This document shows, piece by piece, positions 8,095 to 16,201 of a stretch of DNA of 23,430 nucleotides; the first letter of the stretch is position 1; each line of letters opens with the position of its first letter. A program made the translations under genes and the position numbers. This stretch comes from Gemmobacter sp. (GTDB lineage Bacteria > Pseudomonadota > Alphaproteobacteria > Rhodobacterales > Rhodobacteraceae): the NCBI GenBank assembly GCA_030656535.1, contig JAUSPL010000353.1, positions 1 through 23,430 of the forward strand. Reading direction: 5' to 3'. The notes under the pieces were generated by a model, which was given only the letters and a program-made list of their open reading frames with translations, did no database searches and was not told the DNA's origin.

Positions 8095-9791
8095 CGCCCC
8101 TCCGCCGCCGTGCTCCCACCGGATGAAAGCAGGGCGCACAGCCGGGCAGAGGCGCGAAGGTCCGGCACCGGCCCTCCCTCAAGCCGGAACACATGGCGCT
8201 CCACATCGCACAAGCCGCAAAGCGAGACATATCTCGCGACAAGTGGCTTTGATGACGGCGTCAGCATCAATTCATCCGGCCAATCAGCGGGCACACCGAG
8301 CAGCAGCGCATCTGGTGAGATCAGATCACCGGTCACCTCCATCAATCCAAGCAGGTCTGCCTTGACCAATGCACGCCCCTCAGCCACCGCCTTGCCCAGC
8401 GTCACCAGGCGGGTCAACGGCCCCTGCAATGCCAAAGGCCCGGCCGGGCCTTTCCCGATGGCGCAAAGCCAGTCTGACAGGGTGTCTATGCGCCCGATCA
8501 ACGGATCAGCTTGGTCCAGCAGCGTTCTGACCCGCTGGATCTCTGTCAGCAATGCCGCTGCCTCTTCTTTCGGGGCGGCGTCTGACAGGATCCGGTATTC
8601 CATCCCCTGAAGATAAAGATTGGCAAAATCAGGATGAAAACCATCCGCGCCGCGCGTGCCGGCCAGCCATGCGGCATATGCTGCGCGCGCTTGCGAAGGC
8701 AGGTCGTGGAAGGCGGGCGATGGGCTTCGCATCACCTCCACCGCCCCGTCCCGGGGAGCAAGGGCGAAGGGAATACCGGCAGGGTAATGGCTCGATGTCG
8801 CCCGGTCGCCGCAATAGGTCCAGCGGGCCACCGCAGCATCATCTTGCCGATACCAGCGCAAAGGTTGATCAAGGTTCGGCTCGCCGACTTCAGGGATCGA
8901 CTCTGAATCCGCGACAAGGGCGGGGCGGCAAGGCAAGCCCTCCAGCCGGTCCTGAAACCCTTTTCGGGACCGCAGTTTTTCAGCAACCCACTGCGCCAGC
9001 CTTGCAAGCGCAAGCCCGCGATCCTCAGGCCGGAGCGTCAGAACCACCTTCTTGCCAAAAAGCCCGGCATGGCTGACCTCGACCCGCAACCCATCCTGCG
9101 CATCAAGACCACTGGCGACAACCAATTGGGCCAGTTGCACAGCCCGTGCCAATGCGGCCAACACCCCAAGCGGGCCTTCCGCCGCCCCTGTGGGGGCCCT
9201 GCATTCAAGGCCCTTGTCTTTCGGTTCGACCCAGGAAATCACTCCGAAAAGATGCCCCAATGATCCGCTCTCGCGGAACTCCAGCACCCAATCCCCTGTC
9301 TCCCCACGCAACAGCGTCGCCTCGGCTGATGAAGGCAGATGCAGAATGGCGATCTGGCGAATGGCGAGATCGGCGAAAGACGGCAAAGCATGTGTGGCGG
9401 TCCGGCTTACCGCGCGCGCTTTCAGATGATCCGCGATCTGTCTGCCACGCGCAGCCTCGTTGGTCGCGCTCACGCCCAAAGCCGCCCCGTCAGCAACCCC
9501 CGCATCAGACCATGGCACCTGTGGGATGGGGACCGGCAAGAGTCCGGCAATTGTCTCTTGCCAGAATGCATCGACCTGATCCTGCAGATCTGTCACGGCG
9601 TCGGGCTTTGTCACGACAAATCCTGCCGGGATGCTCTTCAGTTCGGCGGCTTGCAGATGGCCCGGCAACACCATCGCCCAAAGCGGACCGAACGCGCGAT
9701 AACCTTTCGGAACCGCACCGTCCGGACCGCGGAATACCAAAACCCCCGTCGCCGGGATCACGCGGCTGCACTGAAATGCCAGGCCGGTCAT
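8091..9791 (-). CDS. TerB_N-like protein with unrecognised N-terminal region
   Basis: A 566-aa soluble protein with no signal peptide or membrane segment. The N-terminal 330 residues are not recognised. The C-terminal half (about 355-450) aligns by eye with the TerB_N part of the 697-aa protein two genes downstream. FHDLPSQARAAYAAWLAGTR matches YRDLPPESRATYLDWLASGR, and LYLQGMEYRIL matches MYFYGLEHRFL, each followed by a charged helix. It lacks the TerB and TerB_C domains. An LHLP-rich segment near 150 and the FGVISWVEPKDKG stretch look like beta strands. The start is ATG 9791, overlapping the stop of the giant propeller gene as ATGA. It probably arose by duplication of the TerB_N module and may act as a partner or regulator of the full TerB protein; that role is an inference. 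Confidence 0.75.
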   Translation of the reverse strand: MTGLAFQCSRVIPATGVLVFRGPDGAVPKGYRAFGPLWAMVLPGHLQAAELKSIPAGFVVTKPDAVTDLQDQVDAFWQETIAGLLPVPIPQVPWSDAGVADGAALGVSATNEAARGRQIADHLKARAVSRTATHALPSFADLAIRQIAILHLPSSAEATLLRGETGDWVLEFRESGSLGHLFGVISWVEPKDKGLECRAPTGAAEGPLGVLAALARAVQLAQLVVASGLDAQDGLRVEVSHAGLFGKKVVLTLRPEDRGLALARLAQWVAEKLRSRKGFQDRLEGLPCRPALVADSESIPEVGEPNLDQPLRWYRQDDAAVARWTYCGDRATSSHYPAGIPFALAPRDGAVEVMRSPSPAFHDLPSQARAAYAAWLAGTRGADGFHPDFANLYLQGMEYRILSDAAPKEEAAALLTEIQRVRTLLDQADPLIGRIDTLSDWLCAIGKGPAGPLALQGPLTRLVTLGKAVAEGRALVKADLLGLMEVTGDLISPDALLLGVPADWPDELMLTPSSKPLVARYVSLCGLCDVERHVFRLEGGPVPDLRASARLCALLSSGGSTAAEGR

Positions 9792-12700
9792 TGTCCGCCC
9801 CCGCTTAGCAATAGCCCGACCTGGCCTGCCGACAAGAAGCCTGTAGCAACGGCACCAATCTGCCGTTGCCAGTCCGCGATTGCGGCACGGCTGCGCGGGC
9901 CGAGGATACCATCCGCCGCAATCCGGCGCATCAGGACCCGCGCAAGCGTAGCCTGCACGGCGGCAGCGTCATAGGGGGGCTCATCGCGTTGCGATGTCGC
10001 CGACGGGGGAATCTCCGGTGCCGCATTGGTCGGTGCTGGAGGAACCGGATCCGACTGGGCCGCTTGCGACTGGCGTTCGGGTGGCGCCCTTCTGGGGGAA
10101 ACGCGTGAGGATTGCCCGGCTTGTGGAGCAACCTCTGCCGGTGCCGGACCACTTGACGCAGGGGCGGCCTCTGCAAGTGCCGGGCCGCTTGGCGGAGTAG
10201 CGATTACTGGCTGCACCGCAGTTCCACGGGCGGCCAGATGGGAGATCGCAGGTGCAAGGCTCAGTTCAAAGAGCCGCTGGTCATCAATGACGAAGATATT
10301 CTCATCGCCCGGCACCACCGAAACGCCTCGCAGGGCGTCCAGACCCGGCCCACCCGGAACAGACGACACCTTTCGTCCGTCAGACAACACGACGCCCGCC
10401 GGCACCAGCGCAAATTGGATCTGGTCGATACGCGCCGCACCCAGTGACAGGCTGCGGCTGTGATCTACAACGGCGTGCCGGGTGCTCCACTGAACGCTCT
10501 GGTCCGGGTCGTCACACTCTATCAACGCCTGCATTCTGGTGCCCGGACCAGTGATCAATAGGTCTGCCCACCCCTCACCGCCGTGACCAAACCGCAGCAG
10601 GCGATGGTCTTCAGGCAGCATTCCTGCGACAGCGACAAGTCCGGGGCAGGCCAGTTGCCCGGGAGCAAGCGCCCCGCCCTCATCGACAAGCAACACAGGT
10701 CCTGTGCGGTCAAGCCAGACCGGATCACCGGACGGCGCACGGATCAGAACGCCGTCGGGACCCAGCGCAAATATCCCACGCGTCGTCCCGTTCTGCGGAT
10801 CCAACACCAGAACGCCCTCCCCACCCGGCACCAGAAGCGTGCCGTTCCCGGCCTGCATCGGAGGTCCGTTCAGCACCAGATCCGTGAACCGCCCACCCAT
10901 CAGCGCGCGTTCCAGCGTCAGCCCGTTCAGGCTGGTGGCAACAGCGCGCGGCTGCCCGTCTTCATGCCACCATTGCCACAAAGCATCGTGCCCGCGATTT
11001 TCGCGGCAGGTGGCTGCGGCCTCCAGCGCATTGCCACCGGACCAGAACTGCCTCTTGCCATCGGCAGCTGAAAGACACAGGCCACTATCGCCCGTGCGGC
11101 GGGACAGATCCCGCGAAAAACCGGAGACCGAGCGAGGATCCAAGGGTGCATCTGGCCGCACGGTATCGCGCAACGTAGGATCGGGCGCCTTAGAACGCCA
11201 CCAGCCACTGTCCGTCAGCAACTCAATCTTGTCTGCAAACGGGGCAGCGACGCCCTTCAGCGTATCAAAATCAAAGCGCCCGGCCCCTAGCCGGGCAGGC
11301 TCATCGCGGAAGGTGAAGGCAACCGAAGCTGGCAGGCCATCGACGCCATAGCTTGCACTGGCAGACCAAAGGCCCTCGACCGCCACCAATGCACGTTCGG
11401 TCACAACCGGCGGGGCAGGAAGGAAAGTGCCGGTGTCACTTTTTCCATCGGTGATGCCCTGCAACCAGCTGCCATCGCGGCAGTAAAGTCGCAAAGGGCC
11501 ACCGGGAGAGGCTGGCAAGCCGTGGCTTTTTCCATCCAGAGACTCTGCCCGGATGACCGAGCACTGCGCCATCACCTTGGGATCAATGCTGGTCATCACC
11601 ACCAGCGTCCGTGGATCAAGGGTGCCACCGGGTGCCGCCACGACGCCCGCATCAGTGACTGACTGCAAACCACCACGCCAGGCCAGCGACCTTGGTTGAT
11701 CCAGAACCAGCCTGCCGTTCGCCCATGGTGAAGGCCCCCACCTTCCGGACAAGGAAAGATGCTCTGTGACGGGCACGCCGCCATCCAGGCCATAGCGCAA
11801 GCGGCCGGCCTCAAGCACAACACGCCCCGAAATACGCTCGGCCAGCGCCGCAGCATGGGCCGCCGGCACAACGGCAAAGCCCTTGCCGTCAAAGCGGGAT
11901 GCGCCATTGGGCAGCAAGGCATACAGCCCTGCCGACAGGCTCACGCCCACATCCAACTTCGCCTCGTCCTGCTGGCAATGAAGGCCCTGCAGGCCCTGCA
12001 GTTCATACTGGCCGCGCCCGATCCTCAGGATCCCGCTGCCAAACCAGTGCTCAACCCGCATGCCCCCACAGTCCAGCCGGTCAGCCAACAGGTCATGGGG
12101 CATGCGCCCACCCATCGGCAGGGTCAGCGGTCGCTGCTTTCCGTCGACCAGATAGGCCCATCGCACAATTACCGCCGTCTTTGAGACATGCGAAAAATCA
12201 TCGGATGAAACAAACCGCGTCTGCAACGCTGCCGCTGCCACGCAAGGTTGCGGCAAATTTGCAAGAGCGGGCATGGTGGCGCATTCCCCACCTGAGAAAG
12301 CCACCTCGACCCGGTCCGGGCTGCTGTCCGGCCGACCGGCGGCGGTCACGGATGCGGAAATGGCCTGCCCAGCGCGCAACGGCACCCGGATCGGTCCATT
12401 GGTGTAGCCACCAGCGGCTGCAGAAAGAACCCGCAGTCCCAGTTTTGTCCCGATCAGAACCTCGCCCGAACCGTCATCGGCATGCAACGCCGTCACATGA
12501 TCAAAGGGCATCGCCTCTGCCCGGCCCCAATCGAAAGCCAGCCGTGCCGCGCGATCATCCCCTACGGCCCTCACTTCAACCGACGGGCGGGGAGCAGGGT
12601 CGAAATCGACGGAAATCCCCGCCAGCGTCGCAGCTTGGCGCGCTTGCCAAGGGCGCTCGTCCGGCCCGGCATCCCGCCAGCCACCGGCATCCCAGATCCG

Positions 12701-15700
12701 GCCCGCGCTAGTGTAGAGAATGAATTTTCCACCACTTGCCCGGCGTGAATCCAGCGGCAGACCAGAAGGCGCAGCCGTAACTGGCGCGTTCACCCCGCCC
12801 AACCCGCCAAAATCCGGCGCCGCATGCGTGCCTGCGCCTGTCACAGCCACGGCCACTTCGGGGGTCGCTCCAAATCCAAGCAGACGGTCGATATCGAATT
12901 CCAGCCCCTGCCGGGCAATGCGCCAGGTGTCGGCGGAACTGATCCCAACCACGCCATCCCGCATTTCCCAGCGCCTACCATTCTCGTCAGCCAGAAGGGA
13001 ATTCCGGAACGGAATACCGGTGCGGGCCCAACCGGCCTGCGCGTTTGTCAGCTGCAACCAGCCTGCATTGCTTTCTGCCAAAATCGCCCCTCCCTCGGCA
13101 GCAAGGCCGGAAGTATCCGGTGCAGCCGTCACCCCGCCCGTCAGACTGCGCAGCGGTATCAGCCCCACAGGTGTCAGGAAGTAAGACAGACTACCGGATT
13201 GCGCGACCGAGATCCGACGGTCATGCACAAAGCCCCTGTCAGCGGCATCAACCACCGCCTTCCCGCCCACTGCAATCGTGACCTGCACCTTGCCCGAATC
13301 AGGCTCCACCTCAAGATCGAGCCCTCCGACACGAAACGCACGGGTCGCCGGAGTTGCGGCGATCGCTCCATCCTGTCCCGCAATTCGGACCTGTGGGCCG
13401 ATAAACTGGCCGGTATCAATACCGACCGGCAGATCCTGCACGCGCAGTGCCAGCGGCCACATCCGGTCTGCCTCTTGATGCCACAGGCCGGAGGCCATCA
13501 TCCAGGCGATCCCGCCGCCCGGCAACCGCAAGGCCCTTGCGTCCTGCGCCGAAAGGAACCGGCCACCGATGATCGCCTCGGTCAACGGCAGATCTACCGG
13601 CTGTGGTCCACCGGAAAACCGTATCTGACGCCCGGCCCGTTGCCAGGACAGCCATCCCGTATCGAATGCAGGAAGCGCGGCAGTAGACAGCAGCGAAAGC
13701 GGCTGGGCGGATTTGCTGCCCGCAAACCGTCCGCCTTCCAGCCGCGGCGGGTTCAGCCATGACCGGCCATCGACCATGTGAAAGCCCCCGGGCGGGCGGG
13801 CGTCGCGCATGCTCCGGGGCGTCGCCGCCAGATTTGCCGGGTCTTGCGCCGCGATGCTGCTGCCAGACTGATCGAGGGTCACATCGCGCTGATTGGTCAG
13901 GATCTGCAAAGCGCCCCCCTGCCCTTGCGCCAGATCCATCAGGACTTCACCCGGCTCAAGGCGCAGCGGCAAAAGGATCTCTTGCGCACAAGGCACAGTT
14001 GCGGGCAGATCCTCGGCAGGGCGCGGCGGCGGGCCGATGAAATCAACCGGCAGGAGTTCCGGCGGGGGAATGTCGCACTGCGCCACAAACCGCAACGTCA
14101 ACCTGCCGTCAGCCCCTGCCTCAAGCCATTGCGAGGTATCCTTCGCCACGCTGGCCGGAACCAGCAGAACCGTTGTCGCATCCGGCGCAAACGTCAGCAG
14201 CGGATCAGCCACATGCGCCCCGGCTTTGGCAACAATTCCCCCCGAGGCGAGCGCCAGAACATGGCCGTTGACGGTGAAATGGCTGCGCAGGAGCTGCCCT
14301 TTGGTCACCTCTCCCGGCAAATCCACCGGAGTGATCCGGCCATTGCGAAGACCGGAGACCTGCCCATCCGCCAGCATGGACAGATCATCCCCGGCCGGAC
14401 GGAGCGCCATGACAGCAGGGGCAATCTCCCTGGCACCGGCACCGTCAATGAGCCAAAGCGCGCGGCCCTGCCCTTCCCAGTAGAGCAAAGCCGAACCATT
14501 GCGCAGTAGCTGCCCCGTCTCGGTGATCCATGGCCCCACAATACGCGAAACCGGGCGCGACGCGCCGTCAAGCCGCCAGAGGTCCGATGCCGTGAGCAAA
14601 ACGCGATCGTTGTCATGAAATGCCACCACTTCGTCTTCGGACAGCGCCATCGGCGGGCCGGTCAGGAGCCGGCAGGCCGGATCTCCTCCCGCTGGCAGAC
14701 GGCAGGTCCAGGCGTTCTGCTCGCGGTCAATGCGCAAAAGCACCGCTTTGCCCGCCTCGGTCACAAAGGCATGGGCGCGGTCATTCCCGGGGCGGTAGCG
14801 CGCCGCAGCCGCATCCAACGCCAACCGTCCACGCAGGCCAGCTGCCACTCGGTAGATCCCGACCGGGGCCGCCGGGTCACCATCCGAAAGGATCAGATCG
14901 CCGCTCGGGTCCGATGCCAGCGCCCAACCCGTCTGCGGGGCAGGCAGGTCGATCTCCAGATCCGCAGCCGTCTCCCCTGCCGGGAACAGCAGCAGTTTGT
15001 GGTCCGACAACACGACGGTCCGGCCCTCAAAGGCTGCCAGATCGCGGAGGTCTTGCGGGGCTATCGGGATCGACGGCAGAACCGGACGGCGCAGCGGATC
15101 AAAACGGATGCTGTCCCCCTGAAGATCAGACCAGGCCCCCAGAGCTGCGCCGGTCGCATCCCAGAGCGTGAGCGAAAAGCCCCCGCCGTCTGGCACCAGA
15201 TCAATCTGCGACACGGCGGATGGCGCGCCCGTGAAGCCCCATTTGCGCCAGATGCGCCCGCCCAGATCATAGCGCCAGAGGGCATCCGGGGTCAGCATGA
15301 GGACGCTCTCACCCTCCGCATAGGCCCGCATCACCCGCGTCATTGCCGGGCCGTTGCCGGGCGTCACCGCTTCGGTCACGAACTGTCCGTCACGCCAGCG
15401 CGCCAATCCGCCATTGGCGGCTAGCAGCAGCACCTCGGGCGCACCGTCGACCAGACTGGCCTGCCGCCCCTTGCCACTGACCGACCATTCGATTGAGACA
15501 CTGGTGACATCGCAACTATCGACACGGGGGACATCGGCAATGGGGATCGAGTCTAGCCCGTCCGGCTCGATCCGCACAAGATGTGCGCCCAGCCGCAGCA
15601 ACCGGCTTTGTGGCGAAAGCTGCGGCAGTGAAACTTCCAGCCAGCGATGCAGGTCCGGCTCGTAAATCCCGGCCCCGCCCGCCGTGCGGACCAGAAGCCG

Positions 15701-16201
15701 CCCGGCATCCAGCTGCACCACATCCCTGATTTCCCCCTTCGGGGCAGGCTGACCCAGATGAAGACACCCGCCAGGACCGGCCAGATAATACGCGCCGTCC
15801 CGGCCTGTGAGCCTTCCCAGTGCGACCGGGCCCGACGCCCCTAGCCAACCGTCGACAAAAGCCGCGCCGCCAAAGACCTGCTTGTCACCCCGGTAGAGGC
15901 CCGCAGAATTGGTCCAAAGCGGGACCCCATTCCCGACCGTCAGGATCTCTGCATTGCGCCCGGGCATGCTCCAGACTGTATCGAAACGACGCTCTGCGGG
16001 CAGGTAGCGCTGCACCTGACTGTTCGCTGCAAGATACAGCGCGGCGTCCGCAGCCATCGCATCCTGAAGCAATGTTGACCCGAACGCCGCGTTCTGCGGC
16101 CCGCCTGCAACCGGCACCCAGTCACTGTCGCCCAGCGCATGCACAAGGCCTGCAGCGTCGAGACCGAGCAGACCGTCAGAACTGTAGGCCAGATCCGTCA
16201 A
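9788..16201 (-). CDS. Giant beta-propeller-repeat protein, C-terminal part, with PG-binding-like end
   Basis: A 2137-aa frame beginning at TTG 16201. Most of it is beta-rich repeat sequence with propeller-blade look-alikes, for example LMLTPDALWRYDLGGRIWRKW and VLLTASDLWRLDG, at irregular spacing. Scattered cysteines suit a periplasmic, disulfide-containing fold. A Pro/Ala/Ser-rich linker (about 1985-2075) precedes a C-terminal 60-residue domain (nt 9791-9973) with DGILGPRSRAAIADWQ and ATGFLSAGQVGLLL, the pattern of a PG_binding_1 peptidoglycan-binding domain. TTG overlaps the upstream stop as TTGA, but the protein clearly continues from the preceding 620-aa frame (see frameshift entry), so this is probably the major part of one broken gene of about 2,757 codons. 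It has no membrane segment of its own and would stay cytoplasmic if translated alone. The fold is moderately sure; the role (envelope sensor or scaffold) is inferred. Confidence 0.75.
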   Translation of the reverse strand: MTDLAYSSDGLLGLDAAGLVHALGDSDWVPVAGGPQNAAFGSTLLQDAMAADAALYLAANSQVQRYLPAERRFDTVWSMPGRNAEILTVGNGVPLWTNSAGLYRGDKQVFGGAAFVDGWLGASGPVALGRLTGRDGAYYLAGPGGCLHLGQPAPKGEIRDVVQLDAGRLLVRTAGGAGIYEPDLHRWLEVSLPQLSPQSRLLRLGAHLVRIEPDGLDSIPIADVPRVDSCDVTSVSIEWSVSGKGRQASLVDGAPEVLLLAANGGLARWRDGQFVTEAVTPGNGPAMTRVMRAYAEGESVLMLTPDALWRYDLGGRIWRKWGFTGAPSAVSQIDLVPDGGGFSLTLWDATGAALGAWSDLQGDSIRFDPLRRPVLPSIPIAPQDLRDLAAFEGRTVVLSDHKLLLFPAGETAADLEIDLPAPQTGWALASDPSGDLILSDGDPAAPVGIYRVAAGLRGRLALDAAAARYRPGNDRAHAFVTEAGKAVLLRIDREQNAWTCRLPAGGDPACRLLTGPPMALSEDEVVAFHDNDRVLLTASDLWRLDGASRPVSRIVGPWITETGQLLRNGSALLYWEGQGRALWLIDGAGAREIAPAVMALRPAGDDLSMLADGQVSGLRNGRITPVDLPGEVTKGQLLRSHFTVNGHVLALASGGIVAKAGAHVADPLLTFAPDATTVLLVPASVAKDTSQWLEAGADGRLTLRFVAQCDIPPPELLPVDFIGPPPRPAEDLPATVPCAQEILLPLRLEPGEVLMDLAQGQGGALQILTNQRDVTLDQSGSSIAAQDPANLAATPRSMRDARPPGGFHMVDGRSWLNPPRLEGGRFAGSKSAQPLSLLSTAALPAFDTGWLSWQRAGRQIRFSGGPQPVDLPLTEAIIGGRFLSAQDARALRLPGGGIAWMMASGLWHQEADRMWPLALRVQDLPVGIDTGQFIGPQVRIAGQDGAIAATPATRAFRVGGLDLEVEPDSGKVQVTIAVGGKAVVDAADRGFVHDRRISVAQSGSLSYFLTPVGLIPLRSLTGGVTAAPDTSGLAAEGGAILAESNAGWLQLTNAQAGWARTGIPFRNSLLADENGRRWEMRDGVVGISSADTWRIARQGLEFDIDRLLGFGATPEVAVAVTGAGTHAAPDFGGLGGVNAPVTAAPSGLPLDSRRASGGKFILYTSAGRIWDAGGWRDAGPDERPWQARQAATLAGISVDFDPAPRPSVEVRAVGDDRAARLAFDWGRAEAMPFDHVTALHADDGSGEVLIGTKLGLRVLSAAAGGYTNGPIRVPLRAGQAISASVTAAGRPDSSPDRVEVAFSGGECATMPALANLPQPCVAAAALQTRFVSSDDFSHVSKTAVIVRWAYLVDGKQRPLTLPMGGRMPHDLLADRLDCGGMRVEHWFGSGILRIGRGQYELQGLQGLHCQQDEAKLDVGVSLSAGLYALLPNGASRFDGKGFAVVPAAHAAALAERISGRVVLEAGRLRYGLDGGVPVTEHLSLSGRWGPSPWANGRLVLDQPRSLAWRGGLQSVTDAGVVAAPGGTLDPRTLVVMTSIDPKVMAQCSVIRAESLDGKSHGLPASPGGPLRLYCRDGSWLQGITDGKSDTGTFLPAPPVVTERALVAVEGLWSASASYGVDGLPASVAFTFRDEPARLGAGRFDFDTLKGVAAPFADKIELLTDSGWWRSKAPDPTLRDTVRPDAPLDPRSVSGFSRDLSRRTGDSGLCLSAADGKRQFWSGGNALEAAATCRENRGHDALWQWWHEDGQPRAVATSLNGLTLERALMGGRFTDLVLNGPPMQAGNGTLLVPGGEGVLVLDPQNGTTRGIFALGPDGVLIRAPSGDPVWLDRTGPVLLVDEGGALAPGQLACPGLVAVAGMLPEDHRLLRFGHGGEGWADLLITGPGTRMQALIECDDPDQSVQWSTRHAVVDHSRSLSLGAARIDQIQFALVPAGVVLSDGRKVSSVPGGPGLDALRGVSVVPGDENIFVIDDQRLFELSLAPAISHLAARGTAVQPVIATPPSGPALAEAAPASSGPAPAEVAPQAGQSSRVSPRRAPPERQSQAAQSDPVPPAPTNAAPEIPPSATSQRDEPPYDAAAVQATLARVLMRRIAADGILGPRSRAAIADWQRQIGAVATGFLSAGQVGLLLSGGGQ
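9791..9973 (-). other. PG_binding_1-like C-terminal domain of the giant propeller protein
   Basis: The last 61 residues follow the family's three-helix pattern: V-Q-x-x-L, then A-D-G-I-L-G-P-R-S-R-A-A-I-x-x-W-Q, then G-x-x-x-T-G-x-L-S-x-x-x-x-x-L-L. Alphaproteobacterial PG_binding_1 domains commonly read DG-x-(F/L)-G-P-x-(T/S)-R-x-A-I-x-x-(F/W)-Q. It comes after a flexible Pro-rich linker, a usual arrangement for reaching the cell wall. Peptidoglycan binding itself is predicted, not shown. Confidence 0.7.
10128..10196 (-). repeat. Imperfect 36-bp tandem repeat in the Pro/Ala-rich linker
   Basis: Two copies, starting at 10128 and 10164, share roughly three quarters of their bases. They encode the repeated pattern S-G-P-A-(L/P)-A-E-(A/V)-A-P on the minus strand. 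The period is 12 codons, so copy-number change would lengthen or shorten the linker without breaking the frame. Confidence 0.6.
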
